DNA of 64,000 nucleotides from Oceanospirillum sp048264105 (GTDB lineage: Bacteria > Pseudomonadota > Gammaproteobacteria > Pseudomonadales > Halomonadaceae). Shown piece by piece: positions 26,877 through 36,500 of the stretch; positions within the stretch are counted from its first letter, which is position 1; each line of letters starts with the position of its first letter. The notes below the pieces were generated by a model. It was not told the DNA's origin. It worked only from the letters and a program-made list of their open reading frames with translations, and made no database searches. Position numbers and translations under genes: made by a program. The stretch covers positions 707,545 to 771,544 of the forward strand of contig JBLXDJ010000002.1 in NCBI GenBank assembly GCA_048264105.1, read 5' to 3'.

Positions 26877-27274
26877 AGTTTCAGCGCCGCCAGTCTGAGC
26901 CGGTCAGCCTCAACCTGACACCACTGATCGATGTGGTGTTTCTGTTGTTGATCTTCTTTATGGTGTCGACCACGTTTGACCAGAGCAGTGAGCTTGATCT
27001 GCAGTTACCGGAAGCGGCGAATGGTCAAAGTGCAGAGGAACCGGCACCGCTTCGGCTTGAGGTGCCGGAAACCGGCCCCATATTTATGAACGGTAAGCCC
27101 GTTGAGAACCTGGCATCGGCCCTGCAGCAGTTTCAGAAAGAACATAAATCTCCTGAACGTGTCGTTGTGATTGTTGATGAACGGGCACGTCACGGACAGG
27201 TAACCCGTGTTCTGGATGAGTTAGCTGGGGCTGGCCTGATCCAGGTGAGCTTTCAGACACGATTTGCACCGTAA
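26873..27274 (+). CDS. exbD: ExbD/TolR-type proton channel subunit
   Basis: A 133-residue partner of the ExbB-like protein. It has a short cytoplasmic N-terminus, a single membrane helix starting TPLIDVVFLLLIFFMV with the proton-conducting Asp20, and a periplasmic domain. It starts at GTG overlapping the exbB stop by four bases. Whether it serves TonB, Tol or a distinct LPS-linked process cannot be decided from sequence. Confidence 0.92.
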   Translation: MKFQRRQSEPVSLNLTPLIDVVFLLLIFFMVSTTFDQSSELDLQLPEAANGQSAEEPAPLRLEVPETGPIFMNGKPVENLASALQQFQKEHKSPERVVVIVDERARHGQVTRVLDELAGAGLIQVSFQTRFAP

Positions 27275-27334
27275 TATACTCCTGGCAATTTTTCTTCGAC
27301 CGATGTTAAAGCGATTTCATTAAGGTAATTTCAC

Positions 27335-29110
27335 TTGTCTGATCAAAACATTACAACTTCAGAAGCGCAGCCAAAGAGTGCCGCGACTTCCTACTTTCGC
27401 TTACTTAGGTATGTAAAGTCATACAGTTGGGCATTTGGGCTGAGTATTTTGGGTTACATCATCTATGCAGCCTCGACAACAGCCTTCGCCGAACTGATGA
27501 AGTATCTTGTTGATTCTATTGAGAATCAGGATCCTGAGTTTCGTTGGTTATTTCCGACGCTTATGGTGGCTTCTTTTGCTGCCCGGGGCTTTGGTAGCTT
27601 CCTGGGTATCTATTACATGGAGATCGTGGCACGAGGAGTGGTTCATAAGCTTCGTTGTGAGCTGTTTGATAAGTATCTCTCCCTCCCGGTTTCATACTTT
27701 GATAGCCAATCATCAGGCCATCTTATTTCACGGCTTACCTTCAATATTGATCAGGTTACTAATGCAGCGACTCAGGCGGTTACCGTTCTGATCCGTGAAG
27801 GGATTTTCGTGCTGGGGCTTTTGGCTTATCTCTTTTATAACAACTGGCGACTGACACTGATCTTTATTGCGTTAACGCCTTTGATCGGTTTAGTGGTGAG
27901 TTATGCCAGTAAGCGTTTCAGACGAGTCAGCCGCAAGATTCAAAGCTCGATGGGAGATGTTACTCATGTTGCCTCGGAAGCGATTACCGGGTATCGGGTG
28001 GTTCGCAGCTTTGATGGCACTGAATATGAGCGGGAGCGCTTCTATCAGGCGAGCGACCAGAATCGTCAGCAGTTCCTGAAAATGGCAGTAACGAGGGCGT
28101 TAAGCACTCCTCTGGTGCAGATTATTGTTGCCTTTGCGATGGGCATACTGGTGTGGTTGGCTTTAGATCCGAGCATTATGCAGGATATGACTCCCGGTGA
28201 GTTTATCGCGTTTATTACGGCGGCTTCTCTGATGGCAAAACCTATCCGTCAGCTGACGGAAATTAATAACGCAATTCAGCGTGGGGTTACCGCCTCTGAA
28301 GATCTGTTTGAGCAATTTGATAAAGAAGACGAACCTGATACGGGCACTAAAGAGCTTGGGCGCATCGAAGGGCATGTTTCCGTTAAAGAGATCGGTTTTA
28401 ATTATCCGAATACTGAGAAGCAGGTGCTTAAGAAGATCAACTTTGAGGTTAATGCCGGGCAAATCGTTGCAGTGGTTGGTCGTTCGGGCAGTGGTAAGTC
28501 GACACTGATCAACCTGATACCCCGCTTTTATGAGCCTACAGAGGGTGAAATCTGCTTTGATGGCCATAGCCTTAGTGATGTCACTCTTACCAGTCTGCGC
28601 CGTCAGATCTCTATGGTGACGCAGCAGGTCACTCTATTTAATGATACGGTCGCGAATAATATTGCCTACGGTCAGCCAGATGTGACCCGGGAGCAGATTG
28701 AAGCGGCTGCCAAGTCAGCGTATGCGATGTCTTTTATTGAAGAGCTGCCTGAGGGGCTGGATACCTTAGTGGGTGATAATGGTGTTCTGCTGTCCGGTGG
28801 TCAGCGTCAGCGTCTGGCCATCGCCCGCGCCATTCTGAAAGATGCACCTATCCTTATTCTGGATGAAGCGACTTCAGCACTGGATACAGAGTCAGAACGC
28901 TATATCCAGAAAGCGCTGGATGAAGTGATGAAGAACCGTACAACGTTTGTTATTGCCCATCGCCTGTCGACGATTGAGAATGCGGATATCATTATGGTGA
29001 TGGATCAGGGTGAGATTATCGAATCCGGCAGTCATAAAGAATTGCTGGAGAAGGGTGGAGCATACGCCCAGCTGCATACGATGCAGTTCAGCGAGGATGA
29101 TGAGGCTTAA
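27335..29110 (+). CDS. msbA: Lipid A flippase MsbA
   Basis: MsbA is a homodimeric ABC exporter that flips lipid A-core from the inner to the outer leaflet of the inner membrane. The 591 residues comprise six membrane helices (about 25-315) and a nucleotide-binding domain with Walker A GRSGSGKST (about 382-390), signature LSGGQRQRLAIARAI (about 486) and Walker B ILILDEATSALD (about 506). The start is TTG at 27335: no ATG or GTG lies close, and AAGG precedes it by nine bases. lpxK follows two bases after the stop, the classic msbA-lpxK pairing. Confidence 0.95.
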   Translation: MSDQNITTSEAQPKSAATSYFRLLRYVKSYSWAFGLSILGYIIYAASTTAFAELMKYLVDSIENQDPEFRWLFPTLMVASFAARGFGSFLGIYYMEIVARGVVHKLRCELFDKYLSLPVSYFDSQSSGHLISRLTFNIDQVTNAATQAVTVLIREGIFVLGLLAYLFYNNWRLTLIFIALTPLIGLVVSYASKRFRRVSRKIQSSMGDVTHVASEAITGYRVVRSFDGTEYERERFYQASDQNRQQFLKMAVTRALSTPLVQIIVAFAMGILVWLALDPSIMQDMTPGEFIAFITAASLMAKPIRQLTEINNAIQRGVTASEDLFEQFDKEDEPDTGTKELGRIEGHVSVKEIGFNYPNTEKQVLKKINFEVNAGQIVAVVGRSGSGKSTLINLIPRFYEPTEGEICFDGHSLSDVTLTSLRRQISMVTQQVTLFNDTVANNIAYGQPDVTREQIEAAAKSAYAMSFIEELPEGLDTLVGDNGVLLSGGQRQRLAIARAILKDAPILILDEATSALDTESERYIQKALDEVMKNRTTFVIAHRLSTIENADIIMVMDQGEIIESGSHKELLEKGGAYAQLHTMQFSEDDEA

Positions 29111-29112
29111 GC

Positions 29113-30153
29113 GTGAAAGCACTGGAGAAGGCATGGTATTCAGGGGCTAAATGGCCGCTGCTACTCTGGCCACTGGAAGGAATCTATCAGCATCTGGCCC
29201 GTAAGGATCAGGCGAAGAAACATGCACGGCAGAAACCTTTGCCTGTGCCTGTGATCGTGGTCGGTAATATCACGGTGGGTGGAACCGGAAAATCGCCAAT
29301 GGTGTCTTTATTGTGCCGTGTTCTGCAGCATCATGGCTGGCGGCCTGGTGTGATCAGTCGGGGCTATGGCGGAAAAAAAACGGATGGGCCGGTTGCTGTC
29401 ACAGCAGATAGTGATGCCACGGAAGTTGGCGACGAACCTGTGATGTTAGCCGCTCAGACCGAGTGTCCTGTGGTGATCGATCAGGATCGCTACCGTGCTG
29501 CCACCGCTTTACTGAACAAAGCGTTCTTCCAGAAAAACTTCCCCGGACATACTGCCTGCAATCTTATTATCAGTGATGATGGCCTACAGCATCTGAGTCT
29601 GCCCAGAGATATAGAGTGGGTCATTGTTGATGCCACGCGTGGTCTGGGTAATGGGCATTGTTTACCGGTAGGCCCCTTACGTGAGCCTGCGGATCGCTTG
29701 AAAAAGGTCAATCTGGTGCTGGCCAATGGCAGTAACAGACCGGTTGATGTGGCGGGTATTCAGGCCCAGCCGATGAAACTCAGCCCCCGTTACTGGCGCA
29801 ACCTCAGAACCGGTGAAACCTTTTCTGCCAGTCGCCCACCCTTTAAAACGTCTCAGCGCAGGCCTGCGTTTGCCATGGCAGGTATCGGCAATCCGGAGCG
29901 TTTTTTCCAGACTCTTGAGGATCTGGAGTTGCATATCGAGCGGCACCCTTTCCCGGATCACCATATTTACAAAGATCACGAAGTACCGGATGGACGTTTG
30001 GTACTCATGACGGCTAAGGATGCTGTTAAGTGTCGTCAGTGGACGGAAGAGACACATTGGGCGCTGGATGTTGAAGCCCGTATAAAGCCGGAACTGATAG
30101 AAACACTACACCACCAATTACTGAATGTTTTAAAGAGAAAACACCATGGATAA
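29113..30153 (+). CDS. lpxK: Tetraacyldisaccharide 4'-kinase
   Basis: LpxK phosphorylates the 4' position of the lipid A precursor, giving lipid IVA, at the cytoplasmic face of the inner membrane. The 346-residue protein has an N-terminal membrane-associated helix region and the P-loop VGNITVGGTGKSPMV (about 51-65). DDGLQH near residue 158 is the conserved catalytic segment. It begins with GTG, with GAGG seven bases before. The final eight bases overlap the Trm112-like gene. The msbA-lpxK-(Trm112)-kdsB order is standard for LPS assembly. Confidence 0.95.
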   Translation: MKALEKAWYSGAKWPLLLWPLEGIYQHLARKDQAKKHARQKPLPVPVIVVGNITVGGTGKSPMVSLLCRVLQHHGWRPGVISRGYGGKKTDGPVAVTADSDATEVGDEPVMLAAQTECPVVIDQDRYRAATALLNKAFFQKNFPGHTACNLIISDDGLQHLSLPRDIEWVIVDATRGLGNGHCLPVGPLREPADRLKKVNLVLANGSNRPVDVAGIQAQPMKLSPRYWRNLRTGETFSASRPPFKTSQRRPAFAMAGIGNPERFFQTLEDLELHIERHPFPDHHIYKDHEVPDGRLVLMTAKDAVKCRQWTEETHWALDVEARIKPELIETLHHQLLNVLKRKHHG

Positions 30154-30331
30154 GCAGTTATTAGCACTTCTGGTTTGCCCCGTTTGTCAGGGTAAGCTGG
30201 TTTTCAAGAAAGAGCAGAATGAACTGATCTGTAAGCCGGACGGTTTGGCTTTTCCTGTTCGGGACGATATTCCAGTGATGCTGGAAAATGAAGCCCGTAC
30301 CCTGACCGCTGATGAGCGCCTGGAGAAGTAA
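30146..30331 (+). CDS. ycaR: Trm112/YcaR-family small zinc-ribbon-like protein
   Basis: A 61-residue protein of the Trm112-like (YcaR) family. It carries the CPVCQGKL motif (Cys11, Cys14), Cys29 in ELICKPDG, and the FPVRDDIPVML ending shared by the family. In eukaryotes and archaea Trm112 activates methyltransferases; the bacterial role is not settled. It overlaps lpxK by eight bases and is followed 39 bp later by kdsB, a conserved arrangement. Confidence 0.9.
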   Translation: MDKQLLALLVCPVCQGKLVFKKEQNELICKPDGLAFPVRDDIPVMLENEARTLTADERLEK

Positions 30332-30370
30332 GCGGTCGACGCTTACTCTGATATTTTTAAGGATCGGATC

Positions 30371-31147
30371 ATGCCCTTTACTGTAGTCATCCCCGCTCGT
30401 TTTGCTTCATCCCGTTTACCGGGTAAGCCTTTGCTGGATATTGAAGGCAAACCTATGTTGCAGCGGGTGTATGAGCAGGCGCAAAAAAGTGAAGCCAGCC
30501 GTATCATTATCGCGACGGATGATCAGCGTATTGCTGATGCGGCCTGCGGTTTTGGTGCAGAGGTGTGTCTGACGTCAGATCAGCATCCGTCAGGCACGGA
30601 TCGGTTACAGGAAGTCGCGCAGAAGCTGGGTTTTTACGCGGACGATATTATTGTAAATGTACAGGGGGATGAGCCGCTTATTCCTCCCCGTCTGATCAAT
30701 CAGGTTGCCCATAATCTGGCGGCAGATCCTTCAGCAGGCATCTCTACATTGTGCGAACAGATTGAAGACGTGTCGGCGGTACATAACCCAAATGTGGTGA
30801 AGGTTGTTACCGATGCCAGGGGATATGCGTTGTATTTCTCCCGCGCGACTATCTCATGGGCGCGGGATGCCTTTGCTGAAGAGGTTGATCAGCTTCCGCC
30901 TTCACCCCTATATCGTCATATTGGTCTTTACGGTTATCGGGTGAAAATGCTGAATGATTTTGTCGGTTGGTCACCGGCACCGATAGAGCAGGCTGAACAG
31001 CTGGAACAGCTGCGTGCGCTCTGGAACGGTGTGCGTATTCATGTTGCGGTGGCTGATGAGAGCCATCCGGCCGGTGTGGATACCGCTGAAGATCTGAAAC
31101 GGGTCCGTGCACATATTCGTCAGCAGTTAACGAAGGGTGAGTGCTGA
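30371..31147 (+). CDS. kdsB: 3-deoxy-manno-octulosonate cytidylyltransferase
   Basis: KdsB activates Kdo with CTP to CMP-Kdo for the inner core of LPS. The 258-residue cytosolic protein has the nucleotide-binding start VIPARFASSRLPGKPL, the VQGDEPLIPP metal/substrate motif near residue 100 and the HIGLYGYR segment. Length is typical. Its TGA stop shares one base with the start of the next gene (TGATG). Confidence 0.97.
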   Translation: MPFTVVIPARFASSRLPGKPLLDIEGKPMLQRVYEQAQKSEASRIIIATDDQRIADAACGFGAEVCLTSDQHPSGTDRLQEVAQKLGFYADDIIVNVQGDEPLIPPRLINQVAHNLAADPSAGISTLCEQIEDVSAVHNPNVVKVVTDARGYALYFSRATISWARDAFAEEVDQLPPSPLYRHIGLYGYRVKMLNDFVGWSPAPIEQAEQLEQLRALWNGVRIHVAVADESHPAGVDTAEDLKRVRAHIRQQLTKGEC

Positions 31148-31629
31148 TGTCCCGCATTAAAGTGTTATTTGTTTGTCTGGGTAATATCTGCCGCTCGCCA
31201 ACCGCCGATGGTGTCTTCCGCAAACTGGTTGCAGATGCGGGTCTTCAGGATCTGATTGAGATCGACTCAGCGGGTACTGCGGCCTGGCATGTTGGTAAAT
31301 CACCGGACCCCAGAACTCAGGACGCGGCAGCCAGTCGTGGCTATGACCTGAGTGGCCTGCGTGCCCGTCAGGCTGTTCCTGAAGACTTCTATGAATATGA
31401 CCATATTCTGGCCATGGACCTGAGTAACCTTGAGAATCTGCAACAGATTCGTCCTGCGGATGCTTCCGCTCGGTTGGGGTTATTTCTGGACTATGCACCT
31501 GATCTGGGGATCAAAGAGGTTCCTGATCCCTATTATGGTGGCGAGTCCGGTTTCGAGCAGGTGCTTGATCTGGTTGAAGCCGCAGGTAAAAACCTGCTGG
31601 TTGAGCTGATTTTGCATCATGACAGCTGA
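31147..31629 (+). CDS. Low-molecular-weight protein tyrosine phosphatase
   Basis: A 160-residue phosphatase of the LMW-PTP family. The P-loop CLGNICRS places the nucleophile at Cys10 and the phosphate-binding Arg at 16; the general acid is Asp127 in VPDPYY. In bacteria such enzymes often act on tyrosine kinases of polysaccharide synthesis, but no BY-kinase is nearby. ATG 31147, overlapping kdsB by one base, is chosen over GTG 31141. Confidence 0.92.
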   Translation: MSRIKVLFVCLGNICRSPTADGVFRKLVADAGLQDLIEIDSAGTAAWHVGKSPDPRTQDAAASRGYDLSGLRARQAVPEDFYEYDHILAMDLSNLENLQQIRPADASARLGLFLDYAPDLGIKEVPDPYYGGESGFEQVLDLVEAAGKNLLVELILHHDS

Positions 31630-31655
31630 TCGCTTCCCGGTCCATACATTCAACA

Positions 31656-32714
31656 GTGAGCAATTCTGTGTCGCAATCTGAGCACTCTATATTTCCTGAA
31701 GAACATAAAGATCTGAGTGGATTTAACACCTTTGGGTTTTCAGCCTTTGCAGCATACTTTAGTCAGCCTGACTCTGTTGCTGAATGCCAGCAGGCTCTTG
31801 CCTGGGCGCGGGAGCGTAAGCTACCGGTCTTCCCTCTAGGGGGCGGCAGTAATCTGATTCTGGCTGCCGATATTCCGGGGCTGACATTGCAGATGAGTAA
31901 TCAGCAATGTGAGTATGCTCCTCAGCCTGATGGGAGTGTATTGCTGACCGTCGGTGCCGGAGTAATCTGGCATAACCTCGTGATGGAGGTGGCTGAGAAA
32001 GGTCTGTATGGTCTGGAGAATCTGGCGCTTATACCCGGACGGGTAGGGGCTGCACCGGTACAGAACATTGGGGCTTATGGTACTGAACTGGCGGATGTAC
32101 TGGAGTTCGTTGAAGTCATCCGTATTCATGATGGGAAGCAGATCACGCTGAACCGTGAACAATGTGCTTTTGGCTATCGTGACAGTATTTTCAAGTCTCC
32201 TGAATACCGACAGGGTGGCCCGGAGCAGGCGATTATCACCACCCTGGTGCTTCGTTTACAGACTCAGGCTGAGCCAAAGCTGGGTTATGGTGATCTGGCG
32301 GCACTGTTGGAAGGGCAGGCGATAACGCCGCTGTCTGTTGCTAAGGCGGTGTGTGCGATACGACAGAGTAAACTTCCGGATCCTGCAGAAGTCGGTAATG
32401 CCGGCAGCTTCTTCAAGAATCCTGTTGTCCCCTCTGAGCAGGCTCTGAATCTGAAGGAAAAATATCCTGAGATGCCGCTCTATCCTGCCGGGGAAGGTCT
32501 TAATAAACTCGCGGCTGGTTGGCTGATTCAGCAGTGCGGCTTTAAGGGCTGTAAACGTGGGCCCGTTGGTGTTTATCCGAAGCAGGCGCTGGTTCTGGTG
32601 CATTATGGCCAGGGTAAAGCTGAAGAGCTGCTTGAGCTTGCTGATGAGATTGTTGCTGAAGTGAAGCGACGATTTGATGTGGCGCTTGAAAGAGAGCCGC
32701 AACTGATCGACTGA
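31656..32714 (+). CDS. murB: UDP-N-acetylenolpyruvoylglucosamine reductase
   Basis: MurB reduces UDP-GlcNAc-enolpyruvate to UDP-MurNAc with NADPH and FAD in peptidoglycan synthesis. The protein (about 352 residues) aligns end to end with the E. coli type I enzyme. Landmarks are NTFGF, the FAD-binding PLGGGSNLIL, LIPGRVGAAPVQNIGAYG, FGYRDSIFK and the proton-donating Ser in NAGSFFKNP. The start is GTG 31656, or possibly GTG 31668; neither has a strong Shine-Dalgarno. A terminator follows. Confidence 0.95.
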   Translation: MSNSVSQSEHSIFPEEHKDLSGFNTFGFSAFAAYFSQPDSVAECQQALAWARERKLPVFPLGGGSNLILAADIPGLTLQMSNQQCEYAPQPDGSVLLTVGAGVIWHNLVMEVAEKGLYGLENLALIPGRVGAAPVQNIGAYGTELADVLEFVEVIRIHDGKQITLNREQCAFGYRDSIFKSPEYRQGGPEQAIITTLVLRLQTQAEPKLGYGDLAALLEGQAITPLSVAKAVCAIRQSKLPDPAEVGNAGSFFKNPVVPSEQALNLKEKYPEMPLYPAGEGLNKLAAGWLIQQCGFKGCKRGPVGVYPKQALVLVHYGQGKAEELLELADEIVAEVKRRFDVALEREPQLID

Positions 32715-32723
32715 TCTCTGTAT

Positions 32724-32748
32724 AAGGACTGCGTTGCAGTCCTTTTTT
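32724..32748 (+). terminator. Terminator of the msbA-murB region
   Basis: AAGGACTGC / GCAGTCCTT nine-base-pair stem with loop GTT, followed by T. It lies 10 bp after murB. Confidence 0.88.
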
Positions 32749-33061
32749 GTTTATCTGCTTTGTGTCTGTTTTGACGGTCTGAGAGATTTTGCCTGTCTGA
32801 CGTGTTCGGTTCTTTATACTCTTTCTCCCCCCCCCTTGTTTCCGTTTCCGCCTTCTGTTTTAAAACGTTTTGCAGATTCATTCTGAGATTCACTGTGCCT
32901 TACAGTTCAGACGTTGTGCGTTCGTCACCGGACTGCCGCTTAAGGGTCACGGTTTTGTCGGGAGATCTTCACGGTGCTGAAATCTTTTAAATCCATTCTT
33001 TATTTGTGGTTAAAGGCTTTGGAGGCCTTTGTGGAATTCTCTACATGTAACGGGTGATTTT
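32749..33061. other. Intergenic region with a poly-C tract
   Basis: No convincing gene. A run of nine C at 32827-32835 stands out inside a T/C-rich stretch. An AAAGGC/GCCTTT hairpin (33013-33030) lies shortly before the next gene. The promoter for the small coiled-coil gene is presumably here, but no clear hexamers were found. Confidence 0.4.
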
Positions 33062-33388
33062 ATGAATGCACGGACGAGAACAGAATTACTTAAGACGCAA
33101 CCTGAAGATCGGGTCGCCGGATTGCAGTCTCAACCCTATGGTGAAGGGAAGAGAGTCCCCGGGAATAAATCGGCGCAGCCTTTAAAGAGAGGTACTCAGG
33201 AAACGGATAACCCTGTTATTCATCATCTGGATAATTTGCAGGGCCAGCTATCAGAGCAGTTGGACAGTCTGAATACAGTTGTTGCGTCGATGCAGAGGAT
33301 CAGTGCCATTATGGATCGTATGGCGAAGAAGAATTGTACGTTGAATAACGGAGCTGCACTGGTGAACTCTTCTCAGAAGAAAAGCTGA
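33062..33388 (+). CDS. Small hypothetical protein with predicted coiled coil
   Basis: I do not recognise this 108-residue protein. The N-terminal half is polar, basic and probably disordered. Residues about 55-90 (HHLDNLQGQLSEQLDSL...MQRISAIMDRMAKK) have the heptad-like Leu/Met spacing of a short coiled coil. No signal peptide, membrane segment or cysteine pair. ATG 33062 was chosen; an in-frame TTG at 33029 is less likely. It is single, between murB and the convergent rne gene, at a place where I remember no gene in Pseudomonas. Coding status is supported mainly by frame length and composition. Confidence 0.55.
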   Translation: MNARTRTELLKTQPEDRVAGLQSQPYGEGKRVPGNKSAQPLKRGTQETDNPVIHHLDNLQGQLSEQLDSLNTVVASMQRISAIMDRMAKKNCTLNNGAALVNSSQKKS

Positions 33389-33453
33389 TCAATACCACAC
33401 TGTCGATTCAGTCATAATGGCCTTATTCAGAGTCTCAGTGAGTTTGCAGACAT

Positions 33454-33485
33454 AAAAAAACCCAGTCCGATGACTGGGTTTTTTT
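33454..33485. terminator. Bidirectional terminator between orphan gene and rne
   Basis: A perfect 14-bp stem of AAAAAAACCCAGTC and its complement with loop CGAT, 21 bp past the rne stop. It can serve both converging genes. Confidence 0.9.
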
Positions 33486-33505
33486 GTTCGCGAAATAAAA
33501 GAGTT

Positions 33506-36500
33506 TTATTCGCGGGTCAGACGAGGGTCGTTAGCGACTCTGCCTGAGCGAGGTTTGCGCTCGCGGGTTTTCTTGACGACTTCTTTTTTCTCAGTCGGTA
33601 AGACAACGGCTTCGTCATTAGGCTGAAGCGTAGGGATTTTCAGCTCAATATCGCCGGTTTCTTTGGCAATCTTTGCCCGAACCTTACGGCTTACGCGTTT
33701 TTTACGTCCTGATTCAGCGGGTGCCGCTTCAGCAGTCTGCGCAGGTGCTTCAGCTTTAGGCTCTTCTGTCTTCTCAACGTCTGTTGATGTGGCCTGCTCT
33801 TCCGCTACGGCCTCAGCTGCAGGCGCTTCCTCAGCAGGTGCTTCGGTAGCCTGGGCTGCTTCTACTTCTGCTTCTGCTTCTGCCGGGGCCTCCGGAGTTA
33901 CTTCAGCTGCCTCAGCTTCTGCAGGCTGAGTATTCTCAGTCTGAGCTGCTTCTGGTTGAGCTTCCGGTTCAGCGGCAGTCTCTTCAACGGCTACAGCTTC
34001 AGCTACTTTTTCTTCGGTAACTTTTTCAGTTTCCGGAGCCGCCTCAGTGTTTGCAGTTTCTGTTGCTGCGGCTTCAGCAGGTTGTGCCACTTCCTCAGCC
34101 TTTGGTGCTGGTTCCGTTACGGTTTCTGCTGCCGGTGCTTTCTGTTCCTGAGCGCTTTGAGTACCTCCTGCCGGAGCAGAAGTCGCTTTAGCCGCTTCAA
34201 CAGCACTTTCCGTATCTGACTGAACTGATGGCTCATCGGTCTGAGATGCGATGGTTGCTTCTGCTTTTGCCCAGATCGCTTTTGCAGACTCGGTATTTTG
34301 ACCCTTGTCGGCAGTGCTCTTCTGGTCGGAGCTTTGCTGTTCCGCTTTCTCAGCTTCAGGCTTCGCCGCTGGTTGTGCTTTTGGCGCCTGTTGCGTTTCT
34401 TCCTGTGCTGCGTTTTTGCTTACCGCGTCGTTCTGGTTCTGAACTTCATTCTGTTCAGTACCTTCACTGTTACGGTTGCGACGACGACGGCGCGGATTGT
34501 TACGGGTGCGCTTGTTCTTCGGACGGTTGTTTTCACGGGCTTCAGCTTTCGCTTTCTGCTCCAGAGCTTCTTCCGTCGGAGTTTCTACCGGTTCTTTCGC
34601 TTTCTGATCGCGGTTGTCACGATTCTGACGCTTACGATCGTTGCCACGTTCTGAATTATTACGGTCATTATTTCGCTCATTGCGCTTGTCGGACTTCTGA
34701 TTGTCAGACTTGCGACCGGACTGATTCGATTTCTCGTCAGTCTTTTCATCGCGTGGATTACGGTCATCGCGATTGTCACGCGGGTTGCGATCATCACGAT
34801 TGTTGCGATTGCCATCACGACGGTTGTCACGACGAGGCTTACGCTCGTTACGGCGACGGTTGCGGTTCGACTTTTCGCGGTTGTTGCGGTTTTCTTTTTC
34901 GCTCTCGTCCTGAGTCGTTTTCTTCTCAGGCGCAGCCTTCTCGCCTTCTTCGCTGGCGAACAGCTTGCCAAGACCTTTAATCAGCTTGCTGAAGAAGCCT
35001 TCTTCGGCCGGTGCTTGTTCTGCCTGAGGCGCTGGTGGCGGTGTTGTTGGTACAACACTGCGAACCGCAGCCTGAGGACGCTCAGGTGCTTTTGGAGCAA
35101 CCGCTTCCTCTTCTTTGTCAGCAGATTCCAGACTGATCTCAAAGCTGGACTCTTCGCCATTGCCTTCCAGCTGATCATCACGCAGACGGGACACTTCGTA
35201 GTGAGGTGTTTCCATGTGCGGGTTTGGCACGATCAGGAGCTCAACGCCCTGACGGGTTTCGATATCGCTCAGGGTTTTACGTTTTTCGTTCAGCAGGAAG
35301 GTCGCAACGCTGACCGGCAGAATAGCGCGGATCTGTGCGGTGCGATCTTTCATCGCTTCTTCTTCGATCAGACGCATGATCGACAGAGCCAGTGACTGAA
35401 CGTCACGGATGGTGCCCTGACCTTCACAGCGTGGGCATACGACGCCGCTGGTTTCACCCAGAGACGGACGCAGACGCTGGCGGGACATTTCCATCAGACC
35501 AAAGCGGGAGATACGACCGATCTGAACGCGGGCGCGATCCACTTTCAGAGCATCACGCATGCGATTTTCAACTTCACGCTGGTTTTTAACCGGCGTCATG
35601 TCGATAAAGTCGATAACGATCAGGCCACCGATATCACGCAGACGTAGCTGGCGTGCAATCTCATCGGCTGCTTCAAGGTTGGTGTTCAGAGCGGTTTCTT
35701 CGATATCGCTGCCGCGGGTTGCTCGGGCGGAGTTAATATCGATTGAAACCAGTGCCTCGGTGTGGTCGATGACGATCGAGCCACCGGAAGGCAGTTTCAC
35801 TTCACGCTGGAAAGCGGTTTCGATCTGGCTTTCGATCTGGAAACGGCTGAACAGGGGAACAGGATCTTCGTATTGCTTGATCTTGTTGCTGAAGCCCGGC
35901 ATCACCTGCTGAATGAAGTTCATCGCTTCCTGGAAGACTTCCGGGCTGTCGATCAGAACTTCACCTACGTCCTGACGCAGGTAGTCGCGCATGGCGCGGA
36001 TGATAACGTTACTTTCCTGATAAACCAGGAACGGAGCTGGGCGCTCCATAGCCGCACTTTTGATCGCATCCCAAAGTTGCAGTAGATAATCCAGATCCAC
36101 CTGCAGCTCTTCAGCGCTTCGGCCAACACCTGCGGTACGAACGATAACGCCCATATCTGAAGGTGTTTTCAGTTGGCTCATCGCTTCGCGAAGCTGGGTA
36201 CGGTCATCACCTTCGATACGGCGGGAAATACCACCGGCACGGGCATTGTTTGGCATCAGAACCAGATAGCGACCGGCAAGGCTGACAAACGTCGTCAGGG
36301 CAGCGCCCTTGTTACCACGTTCTTCTTTATCAACCTGAACGATCACTTCAGTGCCTTCTTTAACAACATCTTTGATGTTGATGCGGCCCTGAATTTCAGA
36401 CGGTTTTTTGCTGAAGTATTCTTTGGAGATCTCTTTCAGCGGCAGGAAACCATGACGCTCTGCGCCAAAATCTACAAATGCAGCTTCCAGACTGGGTTCA

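Noticed and set aside
32802..32990. 62-codon open frame spanning the poly-C tract
   Set aside because: GTG start without Shine-Dalgarno, low-complexity translation and a homopolymer inside; no support for coding.
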